A stretch of 64,000 bases of DNA from Oscillospiraceae bacterium (lineage in GTDB: Bacteria > Bacillota > Clostridia > Oscillospirales > Oscillospiraceae): positions 62,001-126,000 of the forward strand of contig SVKO01000003.1 of NCBI GenBank assembly GCA_015068455.1, written 5' to 3'. Shown in pieces: positions 52,023 through 60,298 of this stretch; the stretch's first letter is position 1; every line of letters begins with the position of its first letter. The notes beneath the pieces are model-generated. The model worked only from the letters and a program-made list of their open reading frames with translations. It had not been told where the DNA came from and did no database searches. The position numbers and the translations under genes were made by a program.

Positions 52023-53123
52023 ATGCGCACGGTGATCATTACCGACGGGCGCTACCGCTCTGCCATCGCCGCGGCGCGGGAACTCGGCAGGGCCGGGTAC
52101 GACGTGGTCGTGACCGAAGCCCGGGCGGACGAACGCGCCGAACCGCCGGTGTTTTCCTCCCGATTCGCGCGGGGAGCGTGGATCGAGGGTTCCGTGAAGG
52201 ATGCGGAATATCCCGACCGGCTGCTGGCGTTTTTGCGCCGATTTGACCGGCCCGTTCTTCTGCCCGTCGGGGCGGCCACCCTCAGGACCGTTTCCGGGCG
52301 AAAAGCGGATTTCGCCGCTGTTTCGGACTTCCTGATCGCCGATCCGGCGGCATTGGAGGCGCTGAACGACAAAAACCGCGTCCATGAGGCCGCCGAGGCT
52401 TTGGGCCTGCCGGTGCCGAAGCAGTATACGGATGCGCCGGAGCGCTATCCGGTGGTCGTCAAGCCCCATTGCGGCGAGGCCAGCGGCCTCAAGGCGAAGG
52501 ATCGCTACTGTGTGGCGAACAACGAGGCCGAGCTGACCCGCGCCCTGGAGCGCTTCCGGCCATACGATCCCGATCCCATCGTCCAGGAGAAGGTGGAAGG
52601 GGACGGCGAGGGCGTCAGCGTCCTGCTGGCTGAGGGTTCCCGGCTGGTGCGGGCCATCTGCCACCGGCGGCTGCGGGAATACCCCATGTCCGGCGGCCCG
52701 TCCACCTGCTGTATCACCGAATATGACGCCGGGAAGATCGACGCTGCGGTGCGTCTGCTGGCCCACTTCGGCTTTGTCGGCCTTGCCATGGTGGAATTCA
52801 AAGGCGGACGGATTTTGGAGGTCAACCCGCGCGTTTGGGGCACATTCCCGCTGACGGTGTTCGCCGGAGCCGGCTTCTGCGAGAGCTATGTCCGGGAGGC
52901 GGCGGGCGAGCGCGTGCCCTATGCGCCGAAGAACTATGAGACCGGCAAAAAAATGCGGTTTTTCGTCAATGATCTGGCGGCAAGCGCGGATCTTTTGCGC
53001 CACGGGAAGCGCAAGGCCGGCCTGTCCGGCCTGCTGGATGCGTTCCGCGTGCCGGAGGGGTTGAAGGATCCCGAGGATCGAAGGGCTTATCGAAAATACA
53101 TCAGCAGCTATTTCCGCCGATGA
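52023..53123 (+). CDS. ATP-grasp ligase (carbamoyl-phosphate-synthase-like)
   Basis: A 366-residue ATP-grasp enzyme with a Rossmann-like N-terminal domain (TVIITDGRYRSAIAAARELG), the ATP-binding segment YPVVVKPHCGEASGLKA, the metal/ATP-binding AMVEFKGGRILEVNPRVWG and a C-terminal helical tail. Such proteins join a carboxylate to an amine or thiol through an acyl-phosphate. The start lies 1 bp after the deacetylase stop. Together with PHP and NodB proteins this suggests synthesis or remodelling of an amide-containing surface molecule; this is inference from context. Confidence 0.82.
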   Translation: MRTVIITDGRYRSAIAAARELGRAGYDVVVTEARADERAEPPVFSSRFARGAWIEGSVKDAEYPDRLLAFLRRFDRPVLLPVGAATLRTVSGRKADFAAVSDFLIADPAALEALNDKNRVHEAAEALGLPVPKQYTDAPERYPVVVKPHCGEASGLKAKDRYCVANNEAELTRALERFRPYDPDPIVQEKVEGDGEGVSVLLAEGSRLVRAICHRRLREYPMSGGPSTCCITEYDAGKIDAAVRLLAHFGFVGLAMVEFKGGRILEVNPRVWGTFPLTVFAGAGFCESYVREAAGERVPYAPKNYETGKKMRFFVNDLAASADLLRHGKRKAGLSGLLDAFRVPEGLKDPEDRRAYRKYISSYFRR

Positions 53124-53152
53124 CCGACGGTCAATATACCGGCTGCATGAGA

Positions 53153-53180
53153 AAAACGGACCCGGAATCGGGTCCGTTTT
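53153..53180. terminator. Terminator between the ATP-grasp gene and the convergent macrodomain gene
   Basis: AAAACGGACCCG and CGGGTCCGTTTT pair across GAAT; A and T runs allow use in both directions. Confidence 0.88.
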
Positions 53181-53201
53181 GCGTTATCGCATTGCGCGCG
53201 C

Positions 53202-53975
53202 TCAGCCGAGAAGGGCATGGTAGATGCGTGCGTCTTCATCCTTGAACACGTTGAATATCACCTTGATTTCATTTTCTGCGCCGGCGTTGTATTCCCGGGC
53301 GGTCCTGACCGCGATCTTCGCCGCTTCGCGCTGCGGGAAACCGAACACGCCGGTGGAAATGCAGCAGAAGGCGACGCTGGCGCAGCCGTGCGCCGCCGCG
53401 GCATCCAGGCAGGACCGGTAGCAGGCGGCCAGCAGATCCCGATGCGCCTGGGTCAGGCGGCCGCTGACGATGGGGCCGACGGTGTGGATCACATATTTGC
53501 ACGGAAGATTGTAGGCGGGCGTGAGCTTCGCCTGGCCGGTGGGTTCCTCGTGGCCCTGCTCGGCCATGATCTGCCCGCAGATATTCCGGAGCTGGATCCC
53601 CGCGTAGGTGTGGATGCAGTTGTCGACACAGTTGTGGCAGGGGATGTAGCAGCCGGTCAGGCCGGAATTGGCGGCGTTGACGATGGCGTCGCATTCCAGC
53701 GTGGTGATGTCGCCCTGCCAGATGTAGAGGGCGCCGTCCGCCGGACGCAGATCGGCAAGGCGCGTGACGCCCTTTTCGGCAAGGACCTCTTCCAGATATT
53801 CATCCTGGATGCGCAGAAAATCGTCGCCGATGGGCGCAGGCCGGCGCACGTTCATCAGCGAGCGCAGCAGATCCTTCTGATCCTGTTCGTCGGACGGAAT
53901 GGAGATGCGCCGGTAACCGGGCGCTTCGTTCAGAAGCGTCTGGATCAGATATCGCCGTTTTTCGCCGTGGGTCAT
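53202..53975 (-). CDS. Zinc-dependent macrodomain protein-ADP-ribose hydrolase
   Basis: The 257-residue protein starts at ATG 53975 after GGGAGG. About 80 N-terminal helical residues precede a macrodomain with DAIVNAANSGLTGCYIPCHN; the Cys and His residues around CYIPCHNCVDNCIH are the zinc ligands typical of this class. VIHTVGPIVSGR and CCISTGVFGFPQ complete the ADP-ribose pocket. Zn-macrodomains of this size remove ADP-ribose from proteins and are usually encoded with a SirTM sirtuin and a GcvH-like carrier; neither is adjacent here. Confidence 0.9.
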   Translation of the reverse strand: MTHGEKRRYLIQTLLNEAPGYRRISIPSDEQDQKDLLRSLMNVRRPAPIGDDFLRIQDEYLEEVLAEKGVTRLADLRPADGALYIWQGDITTLECDAIVNAANSGLTGCYIPCHNCVDNCIHTYAGIQLRNICGQIMAEQGHEEPTGQAKLTPAYNLPCKYVIHTVGPIVSGRLTQAHRDLLAACYRSCLDAAAAHGCASVAFCCISTGVFGFPQREAAKIAVRTAREYNAGAENEIKVIFNVFKDEDARIYHALLG

Positions 53976-54172
53976 GGAAAACGTCCTCCCTTGCGCTGCA
54001 GCTTCTTCTCTGAGTATACCCATTGCGGGCGGATTTGTAAAGAAAGCGTTTTGCGGCGACGTTCACTCATTTTTGAAAATAAAAAACTTCCATTTCTGAA
54101 AACATGTGCTATAATGGCGATAAAGCTCGCATACGGCGGGCCGGAACCCTATGACTCAGAGAGGTACAGCCA

Positions 54173-55012
54173 ATGAAATGGAAGATTGTATCTGATTCCT
54201 CCTGCGATCTGCGGAGCGCGGATTTTTCCTGTGAGGAAGCCGGTTTTTCCACCGTTCCGTTCTATATCCGCATCGGCGATACGGAATATGAAGACAATGA
54301 AAGCATGGACACGCTGGAAATGATCGACGCCATGGAGCGATGCCCCGAGCTGGGCAGCACCTCCTGCCCGCCGCCCATGGCCTGGGAGGATGAATATGCC
54401 GAGGCCGAGCAGGTCGTCGCCATCACCATCTCCAAGGACCTTTCCGGCAGCTTCTCGAGCGCCAGCGCCGCCCGGGAGCTGGAGCTGGCAAAGCACCCGG
54501 AAAAAAAGATCCATGTGCTCAATTCCCTGGCCACCGGTCCGACCCTGGCGATCTGCATCGGGCATATGATCGACTGGATCAAGGAGGGCAAGCCCTTCGA
54601 ATTCGTGACGGAGAAGGCCACGGAGTTCATCAAGAGCACCAAAACGGTCTTCGCCCTGTCCTGCTTCGACAATCTGGTCAAGAACGGCCGCATGACGAAG
54701 TTCACCGGCTTCGTGGCCAAGAAGCTGGGCATGTGGGGCGTGGGCATCGGCAATGAAGAGGGCCACATCGTCATGAAGGGCAAGACCCGGGGCGCCAGCC
54801 GCGTGATCAACGCCATCATCGAGGATATGCGCGAGCGGGGCTTCCGCAGCAAGGAAATCATCATCAGCCACTGCCACAATCCCGCTCTGGCGGAAAAACT
54901 GCGCGAGCGGGTGCTGGAGCTGTGGTCGAACGCGAAGGTCACGATCCTGAAGACCCGCGGCCTCGACAGCTTCTATGCCGAGCGCGGCGGCCTCATCGTG
55001 GCTTATCACTGA
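54173..55012 (+). CDS. DegV-family fatty-acid-binding protein
   Basis: The 279-residue protein begins MKWKIVSDSSCDL. It has the DegV markers TSCPPPMAWED, VAITISKDLSGSFSSASAA and KTRGASRVINAIIEDM, plus a C-terminal SHCHNPALAEKL. DegV/FakB proteins present fatty acids to the kinase FakA for phosphorylation and phospholipid use; no fakA is adjacent. A TATAAT at 54110-54115 with a weak -35 lies upstream. Confidence 0.93.
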   Translation: MKWKIVSDSSCDLRSADFSCEEAGFSTVPFYIRIGDTEYEDNESMDTLEMIDAMERCPELGSTSCPPPMAWEDEYAEAEQVVAITISKDLSGSFSSASAARELELAKHPEKKIHVLNSLATGPTLAICIGHMIDWIKEGKPFEFVTEKATEFIKSTKTVFALSCFDNLVKNGRMTKFTGFVAKKLGMWGVGIGNEEGHIVMKGKTRGASRVINAIIEDMRERGFRSKEIIISHCHNPALAEKLRERVLELWSNAKVTILKTRGLDSFYAERGGLIVAYH

Positions 55013-55040
55013 TCCGGGCTGAAAATACATATTGCATCAA

Positions 55041-55072
55041 AAACAGGCGCCGGGTTTCCGGCGCCTGTTTTG
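55041..55072. terminator. Bidirectional terminator after degV-family gene
   Basis: AAACAGGCGCCGG and CCGGCGCCTGTTT pair across GTTT, with A and T runs outside. Confidence 0.92.
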
Positions 55073-55083
55073 CAGTTGTGAGA

Positions 55084-55320
55084 TTATTGATCCTTTTTCC
55101 TGTCCTGAACAATGCCGCAGATAAGGAATCCGACGCCGACGATCAGCGCGAGGATGGAGAAAACCAGCAGCGGCGCGCCGACATAAGAGAGCGCGTTGGA
55201 AAACAGATCTGTGCCCCAGGTCATGGTGCCGCTCATGTATATCGCGGCGGACAGATATCTGGCGCTCATAAGGAGCGCGGAGATCAGGCAAAAAACGGCG
55301 CCCACGCCTTTGTTGTTCAT
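55084..55320 (-). CDS. Hypothetical two-TM small membrane protein
   Basis: The 78-residue protein starts at ATG 55320, 6 nt after GGAGGT. It has two long hydrophobic segments (about 7-30 and 48-72), a short polar loop (MSGTMTWGTDLFSN) and a Lys/Asp-rich C-terminus (DRKKDQ). I recognise no family. It shares direction with the methyltransferase gene upstream, separated by 48 bp. Confidence 0.7.
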   Translation of the reverse strand: MNNKGVGAVFCLISALLMSARYLSAAIYMSGTMTWGTDLFSNALSYVGAPLLVFSILALIVGVGFLICGIVQDRKKDQ

Positions 55321-55368
55321 CACATTACCTCCTTAAAGCGTTATGTTAATGAAATTATATCCCGGAGT

Positions 55369-56004
55369 TTATCCGTTGTCAACGGGGGCGCCAAAGTCCA
55401 GCCGCAGCAGCTGCTTGCCGTTGGGCAGGGGAGCGGCGGCCTGAAGGATCCGCCGATAGCCGATCTCGGCCATTTTTTCGCTCAGCGCCGCCGGCTCCAT
55501 CCGGTGATGGATGGCGTCCAGGCCGTCGAAGGCGTGCAGCCAGGGGGAGTCGGAGACCCATTCCTCCGCGTCCGTGTTGATCTGAATGACGCAGGAGACG
55601 TAAAGGGGCGCAACCTGCCGGAGCACGCGCTGAAATGCTTCATATCCGATATATTCCACCAGCAGATCCGCGATCACGAACTCCGCCCGGGGCAGCTTCT
55701 CCGCCTCCCGGGTCAGATCCAGCTCCAGCAGGCGAAGCACGCCGTCCAGCTCCGGGTGCCGCACAGCGGCCGCCTGCAGATATTCCTGATTGAGATCGAC
55801 GCCCCAGACGGTTTCGTATTTCTCCCGCCGGACGTGCTCCAGACCGTTGCCCCCGGCGACGCCCAGGATCATGGCCGTGCGCACGGGATATGCCTCAAGC
55901 TGATCGCGCATCAGCGCGTTCAATGCCTGAAGCTGGCGCACGCTGTCCAGGGACATATGGGCCTCATAGGTATCGAGACGAATCGCTTCCCAGGGGTTTT
56001 TCAT
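55369..56004 (-). CDS. SAM-dependent methyltransferase
   Basis: The 211-residue class I Rossmann methyltransferase starts at ATG 56004 after GGAGG. Motif I is TAMILGVAGGNGLEHV, the acidic ribose-binding residue is in VWGVDLN, and FVIADLLVEYIGYEAF covers the motif II-III region. Substrate cannot be predicted. It is the upstream gene of a probable pair with the small membrane protein. Confidence 0.85.
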   Translation of the reverse strand: MKNPWEAIRLDTYEAHMSLDSVRQLQALNALMRDQLEAYPVRTAMILGVAGGNGLEHVRREKYETVWGVDLNQEYLQAAAVRHPELDGVLRLLELDLTREAEKLPRAEFVIADLLVEYIGYEAFQRVLRQVAPLYVSCVIQINTDAEEWVSDSPWLHAFDGLDAIHHRMEPAALSEKMAEIGYRRILQAAAPLPNGKQLLRLDFGAPVDNG

Positions 56005-56067
56005 ATGTGCCTCCTCGATCGGTATGTGCTGGGGACACGTCTATTATACTGCCGCGCCGGTCCGCCG

Positions 56068-56406
56068 TCAATCACGCGGGTGCATGCACATCTGCTGCGT
56101 AGAAATGACAATGCTCGGTCGTAAAGCGGCATAGCGCACATAACAACCGTCGGGAATGACAAGGAGTTCTCCGCCAGGCCCTTTGCTTTTGATCAGCAGG
56201 CAGTCGCCTTTTTCGGTGCAAAGTGCGGCATGATCCTCAAGGAACTGACGGTCAGCCAGAAGATCGAGAGAGAAGTTTTCAAAATCGATCCGTCGCAGAC
56301 AGACCGTCTTCACGATTCGGTATTGCAGGCGTTTTCCGCCCGGATTTGCCGAATAAAGATCTGCCGCTGTTCTGGGCCGGTATACAAAATACGCTTTTTC
56401 TACCAT
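56068..56406 (-). CDS. DUF6329-like small protein divergent from an XRE regulator
   Basis: I take ATG 56406, giving 112 residues (MVEKAYFVYRPRTAADLY); ATG 56433 is a possible longer start, and neither has a strong ribosome-binding site. The central IVKTVCLRRIDFENFSLDLL and LLIKSKGPGGELLVIPDG recall DUF6329, a family of uncharacterised clostridial proteins; this is from memory. Its promoter (56476-56504) lies inside an 18-bp-arm palindrome shared with the divergent regulator gene, so repression by that regulator is likely. Confidence 0.65.
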   Translation of the reverse strand: MVEKAYFVYRPRTAADLYSANPGGKRLQYRIVKTVCLRRIDFENFSLDLLADRQFLEDHAALCTEKGDCLLIKSKGPGGELLVIPDGCYVRYAALRPSIVISTQQMCMHPRD

Positions 56407-56475
56407 AATGACAGGAAAACCTTTGAAAAACATGTGGCATAGACTAAAAGACCAACAATCGTTGGTATATTTGAA

Positions 56476-56521
56476 AGTATAATCACCTACAATTGTTCTG
56501 TCAAGAACAATTGTAGGTGAT
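56476..56521. promoter_or_regulatory. Minus-strand promoter embedded in a perfect 18-bp-arm palindrome (operator)
   Basis: On the minus strand TTGACA (56499-56504), 17-nt spacer, TATACT (56476-56481). The palindrome arms (56482-56499 and 56504-56521, loop GTCA, arm core CCTACAATTGTTCT) cover the spacer and -35. The right arm also holds the AGGTGA ribosome-binding site of the plus-strand XRE gene. A smaller palindrome (ACCAACAATCGTTGGT) lies at 56451-56466. Confidence 0.8.
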
Positions 56522-56525
56522 AGCT

Positions 56526-56738
56526 GTGAAGGAAATTTTAGCAAAACGGCTTCGGGAATGCCGCAAGGCAAAGGGCCTGACACAGATGCAGGCAGCAACC
56601 CTCTGCGACATTACGGAGAAGGCCTATCAGAACTATGAACTGATGACCCGTGAGCCAAGGATCGAGATCCTGGTGCGGATCGCAGATCTGTTCGACGTCT
56701 CGCTGGACTATCTGACCGGCAGAACAGACAAAAAATAA
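56526..56738 (+). CDS. XRE-family HTH regulator
   Basis: The 70-residue single-domain protein uses GTG 56526 (AGGTGA 6 nt upstream; GTG 56517 is an in-frame alternative). The Cro/C1 helix-turn-helix is clear: LAKRLRECRKAKGLTQMQAA, then EKAYQNYELMTREPRIEIL and IADLFDVSLDYLTGR. It diverges from the DUF6329-like gene across the palindrome, so autoregulation and control of the neighbour are expected. Its terminator follows at 56743. Confidence 0.93.
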   Translation: MKEILAKRLRECRKAKGLTQMQAATLCDITEKAYQNYELMTREPRIEILVRIADLFDVSLDYLTGRTDKK

Positions 56739-56742
56739 AATG

Positions 56743-56784
56743 ACCGCAGCGGCGAAGGGGTTCCTGTGCCGCTGCGGTTTTTTG
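56743..56784 (+). terminator. Terminator of the XRE gene
   Basis: ACCGCAGCGGC and GCCGCTGCGGT pair across 14 nt and a T run follows. Confidence 0.9.
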
Positions 56785-56997
56785 TGAGCCAAATAACATG
56801 AAGAACCGCCGGCAAGTGACCAGCTTGCCGACGGATCCTTCCATATAAGAGAGAGGGGGAAATGAAAAAGTTTACTCGTTGCTGCTTTTATGGTTACATA
56901 ATATCCGGGAATTATTACGAAAAAAAGAGCAAAGATATTACACAAATATTAAGTTTAAAATATTTTTCAAATTCTTTTTCGGTTTACGTAATATCTA

Positions 56998-57063
56998 TTG
57001 ACATCCGGGCGAAAAGGCGGTATGATATAGAAAAAGTTAGCACTCGACATAATGGAGTGCTAA
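56998..57063 (+). promoter_or_regulatory. clpB promoter and CIRCE operator (HrcA site)
   Basis: TTGACA (56998-57003), 17-nt spacer, TATGAT (57021-57026). Immediately downstream is a perfect CIRCE element: TTAGCACTC (57037-57045), 9-nt spacer, GAGTGCTAA (57055-57063). HrcA repression with heat induction is the established logic of this element. The 56785-56997 stretch holds only a small hairpin and a non-coding-looking open frame. Confidence 0.97.
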
Positions 57064-57088
57064 ATCCTTTGCGAAAGGAGCATGTACC

Positions 57089-59695
57089 ATGAATCCGAAA
57101 AACTATACGCAGAAATCCCTGGAGGCCATCCAGGGCGCGCAGGATATCGCCCTGGCGAACAACAACCAGCAGATCGAGCAGATCCATCTGCTGCAGTCCC
57201 TGCTGCAGAGCCAGAACGGCCTGATCCCCCAGCTGCTCAAGCGGATGGGCATCACCCCGGAGAGCATGGAGGCCGCCGCCAATCTGGAGATCCGCAAGCT
57301 GCCCCAGGTCACCGGCAGCGGCAGGGAAGCGGGGAAGTACTACATCGGCCGTCCCGTGGACAACGCCTTCCACGAGGCAGAGCAGGCCGCGGCCCGGATG
57401 AAGGACGACTTCGTCTCCGTGGAGCACCTGTTCCTGGGTCTGCTGCGCACGCCCGACGCCACGCTGAAGCTGATGTTCGATCATTACGGCATCACGGAAG
57501 AGGCCGTGCTGCAGGCCCTGCAGGGGGTGCGCGGCACCCAGCGCGTCACCAACGACAACCCCGAGGATACCTATGAGGCCCTGGAGAAGTTCGGCACCGA
57601 TCTGGTGCGCCGGGCGAGGGAGCAGAAGCTGGACCCCGTCATCGGCCGCGACGATGAGATCCGCAACGTCATCCGCATCCTCTCCCGCAAGACCAAGAAC
57701 AACCCCTGCCTGATCGGCGAGCCCGGCGTCGGCAAGACCGCCATCGTCGAGGGCCTGGCCCAGCGCATCGTCAAGGGCGACGTGCCCCGCAGCCTGCAGG
57801 ACAAGTCCATTTTCTCCCTGGATATGGGCGCGCTCATCGCCGGCGCGAAGTACCGCGGCGAATTTGAGGAGCGCCTCAAGGCCGTCCTGGAGGAGGTGCG
57901 CAAGTCCGAGGGCCAGATCCTGCTGTTCATCGACGAGCTGCACACCATCGTGGGCGCCGGCAAGACCGAGGGCTCCATGGACGCGGGCAACCTGCTCAAG
58001 CCCATGCTGGCCCGGGGCGAGCTGCACTGCATCGGCGCCACCACCCTGGACGAGTACCGCCAGTACATCGAGAAGGATCCCGCCCTGGAGCGCCGGTTCC
58101 AGACCGTGCTGGTCAACGAGCCCTCCGTGGAGGATACCATCGCCATCCTCCGCGGTCTGGAGGAGCGCTACGAGGTGTTCCACGGCGTGAAGATCACCGA
58201 CCCCGCCATCATCGCGGCGGCCACCCTGTCCCACCGCTATATCACCGACCGCTTCCTGCCGGACAAGGCCATCGACCTCATCGACGAGGCCTGCGCCATG
58301 ATCCGCACGGAGATGGACTCCATGCCCACGGAGCTGGACAAGGTCTCCCGCCGCATCATCCAGATGGAGATCGAGGAGGCCGCCCTCAAGAATGAGGAGG
58401 ATCCCCTGTCCGTGGGCCGCCGCGAGGAGCTGCAGAAGGAGCTGGCCGAGGCCAGGGACACCTTCAACGCCATGAAGGCCAAGTGGGAAAACGAAAAGAA
58501 TTCCATCGGCCGGGTGCAGCAGCTGCGAGAGCAGATCGAGAGCATCAACGCCGAGATCGAAAAGGCCGAGCAGAGCTACGACCTGGAGAAGGCCGCCAAG
58601 CTCAAGTACGGCGACCTGCCCGAGGCCAAGCAGGCCCTGGCGGAGGAGGAGCAGCGGGCCCAGAGCGCCCGGGGCGCGAACCTGCTGCGCGACAAGGTCA
58701 CCGAGGAGGAGATCGCCCGCATCGTCGAGCGCTGGACGGGCATCCCCGTGGCGCGGCTCATGGAGGGCGAGCGGGAGAAGTTCCTGAATCTGGAGCAGAT
58801 CCTGCACAAGCGGGTCATCGGCCAGGACGAGGCCGTCCGGAGCGTGGCCGAGGCCATCGTGCGCAGCCGCGCCGGCATCAAGGACCCCAAGCGGCCCATC
58901 GGCTCGTTCCTCTTCCTGGGCCCCACGGGCGTGGGCAAGACCGAGCTTGCCAAGGCTCTGGCCGAGTGCCTGTTCGACGACGAGAAGAACATGGTGCGCA
59001 TCGACATGTCCGAATACATGGAAAAGCACAACGTCTCCCGCCTGATCGGCGCGCCTCCCGGCTATGTGGGCTATGAGGAGGGCGGCCAGCTCACCGAGGC
59101 CGTGCGCCGCAGACCCTACAGCGTCGTCCTCTTCGACGAGGTGGAGAAGGCCCATCCGGACGTGTTCAACGTGCTGCTGCAGGTGCTCGACGACGGCCAT
59201 GTGACCGACTCCCAGGGCCGGGTGGTGGACTTCAAGAATACCATCATCATCCTCACCTCGAACCTGGGCTCCCAGTACCTGCTCGACGGCATCGACGACG
59301 AGGGCAACATCTCCGACGGCGCCAGAGGCATGGTGGAATCCCAGCTGCGCCGGTCCTTCCGGCCGGAATTCCTCAACCGTCTGGACGAGATCGTGTTCTA
59401 CAAGCCCCTGACCCGGGACGATATGACCCACATCATCGACCTGCAGATCGCGAACCTCAACCGCCGTCTGGCCGAGAATCAGCTCTCGTGCACCGTGTCG
59501 GAGGAGGCCAAGACCTTCATCATCGACGCCTCCTACGATCCGCAGTTCGGCGCCAGACCCCTCAAGCGCTATATCCAGCACACCGTGGAGACCATCATCG
59601 CCCGGCGCATCGTCCGCGGCGACGTGGCCCCCGGAACAAAACTCGAGGTCACCGTCAAAGACGGCGACCTCGAGGTGGAAGCGCTCAGCGAATAA
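57089..59695 (+). CDS. clpB: ATP-dependent disaggregase ClpB
   Basis: ClpB extracts polypeptides from aggregates with DnaK. The 868-residue protein has an N domain (1-145), AAA-1 with Walker A GEPGVGKT, the M-domain coiled coil (about 400-530, rich in Glu/Lys/Gln, the feature that separates ClpB from ClpA/C), AAA-2 with GPTGVGKT and [16 protein letters not shown], and a C-terminal domain with [14 protein letters not shown] 57089 follows AAAGGAG. Its CIRCE operator puts it in the HrcA regulon. Its 3' end overlaps the convergent flavoprotein gene by 11 bp. Confidence 0.98.
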   Translation: MNPKNYTQKSLEAIQGAQDIALANNNQQIEQIHLLQSLLQSQNGLIPQLLKRMGITPESMEAAANLEIRKLPQVTGSGREAGKYYIGRPVDNAFHEAEQAAARMKDDFVSVEHLFLGLLRTPDATLKLMFDHYGITEEAVLQALQGVRGTQRVTNDNPEDTYEALEKFGTDLVRRAREQKLDPVIGRDDEIRNVIRILSRKTKNNPCLIGEPGVGKTAIVEGLAQRIVKGDVPRSLQDKSIFSLDMGALIAGAKYRGEFEERLKAVLEEVRKSEGQILLFIDELHTIVGAGKTEGSMDAGNLLKPMLARGELHCIGATTLDEYRQYIEKDPALERRFQTVLVNEPSVEDTIAILRGLEERYEVFHGVKITDPAIIAAATLSHRYITDRFLPDKAIDLIDEACAMIRTEMDSMPTELDKVSRRIIQMEIEEAALKNEEDPLSVGRREELQKELAEARDTFNAMKAKWENEKNSIGRVQQLREQIESINAEIEKAEQSYDLEKAAKLKYGDLPEAKQALAEEEQRAQSARGANLLRDKVTEEEIARIVERWTGIPVARLMEGEREKFLNLEQILHKRVIGQDEAVRSVAEAIVRSRAGIKDPKRPIGSFLFLGPTGVGKTELAKALAECLFDDEKNMVRIDMSEYMEKHNVSRLIGAPPGYVGYEEGGQLTEAVRRRPYSVVLFDEVEKAHPDVFNVLLQVLDDGHVTDSQGRVVDFKNTIIILTSNLGSQYLLDGIDDEGNISDGARGMVESQLRRSFRPEFLNRLDEIVFYKPLTRDDMTHIIDLQIANLNRRLAENQLSCTVSEEAKTFIIDASYDPQFGARPLKRYIQHTVETIIARRIVRGDVAPGTKLEVTVKDGDLEVEALSE

Positions 59696-60287
59696 AATTG
59701 GTGAAGGTTTTCGGCTGCCGCGCCGGCGGCGCCGGCAGGGCATCGATCATCCAGGCCAGATTGTCGGCCAGGGTGCGCATGATCTGCAGGCCCTCGGCGT
59801 CGGCGGCCGCTTCGCCGGGGGCGGCGCCGTGAAGGCTGTTCCAGTACTGGCTGGGCGCCACGGGCATATTGGAAATGGTGAAGTACTTGTTCAGCCGGTC
59901 GAAGGCAGCGCTGGCTCCGCCCCGGCGGCACACCACGGCGCAGGCGCCGGGCTTGCCGTCAAATTCCTTCCCGTGGGAATAGAACAGCCGGTCCAGGAAG
60001 GCGCACAGCGCGCCGTTGGGCCCCGCGTAGTACACCGGCGAGCCGATGACCAGGGCGTCGCAGTCCCGCAGGAGCTGCGCGCACTTGTTGACGTCGTCCG
60101 CCAGGACGCAGCCGCCGGCGGCGCCGCAGCGGCCGCAGCCGATGCAGCCCTGCATGGGGCCGGCGCCGATCCGGAAGATTTCAGAATCCACGCCGTGCAG
60201 CGAAAGCTGCGCGGCGATTTCTTTTAATGCGATGGAGGTGTTGCCGTTCTGTCGGGGACTGCCGTTGATGAGCAAAACCTTTTTCAT
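59685..60287 (-). CDS. Flavodoxin-like NAD(P)H-dependent FMN reductase / iron-sulfur flavoprotein type
   Basis: The 200-residue protein begins MKKVLLINGSPRQNGNTSIAL, the FMN-phosphate loop. It carries a Cys-rich segment GCIGCGRCGAAGGCVLADD that could bind an Fe-S cluster, as in the iron-sulfur flavoprotein group of strict anaerobes, and IGSPVYYAGPNGALCAFLDR. Electron donor and acceptor are unknown. It lies 11 bp after the aminotransferase gene on the same strand, so it may be cotranscribed under the T-box. Its end overlaps clpB. Confidence 0.87.
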   Translation of the reverse strand: MKKVLLINGSPRQNGNTSIALKEIAAQLSLHGVDSEIFRIGAGPMQGCIGCGRCGAAGGCVLADDVNKCAQLLRDCDALVIGSPVYYAGPNGALCAFLDRLFYSHGKEFDGKPGACAVVCRRGGASAAFDRLNKYFTISNMPVAPSQYWNSLHGAAPGEAAADAEGLQIMRTLADNLAWMIDALPAPPARQPKTFTNFIR

Positions 60288-60298
60288 GGGAGACCTCC

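Noticed and set aside
56862..57092. A 76-codon open frame with a good ribosome-binding site (GAGAGGGGG) upstream of clpB
   Set aside because: It runs through the clpB -35, -10, CIRCE operator and ribosome-binding site, and its composition is not protein-like. At most a short leader peptide start is possible.
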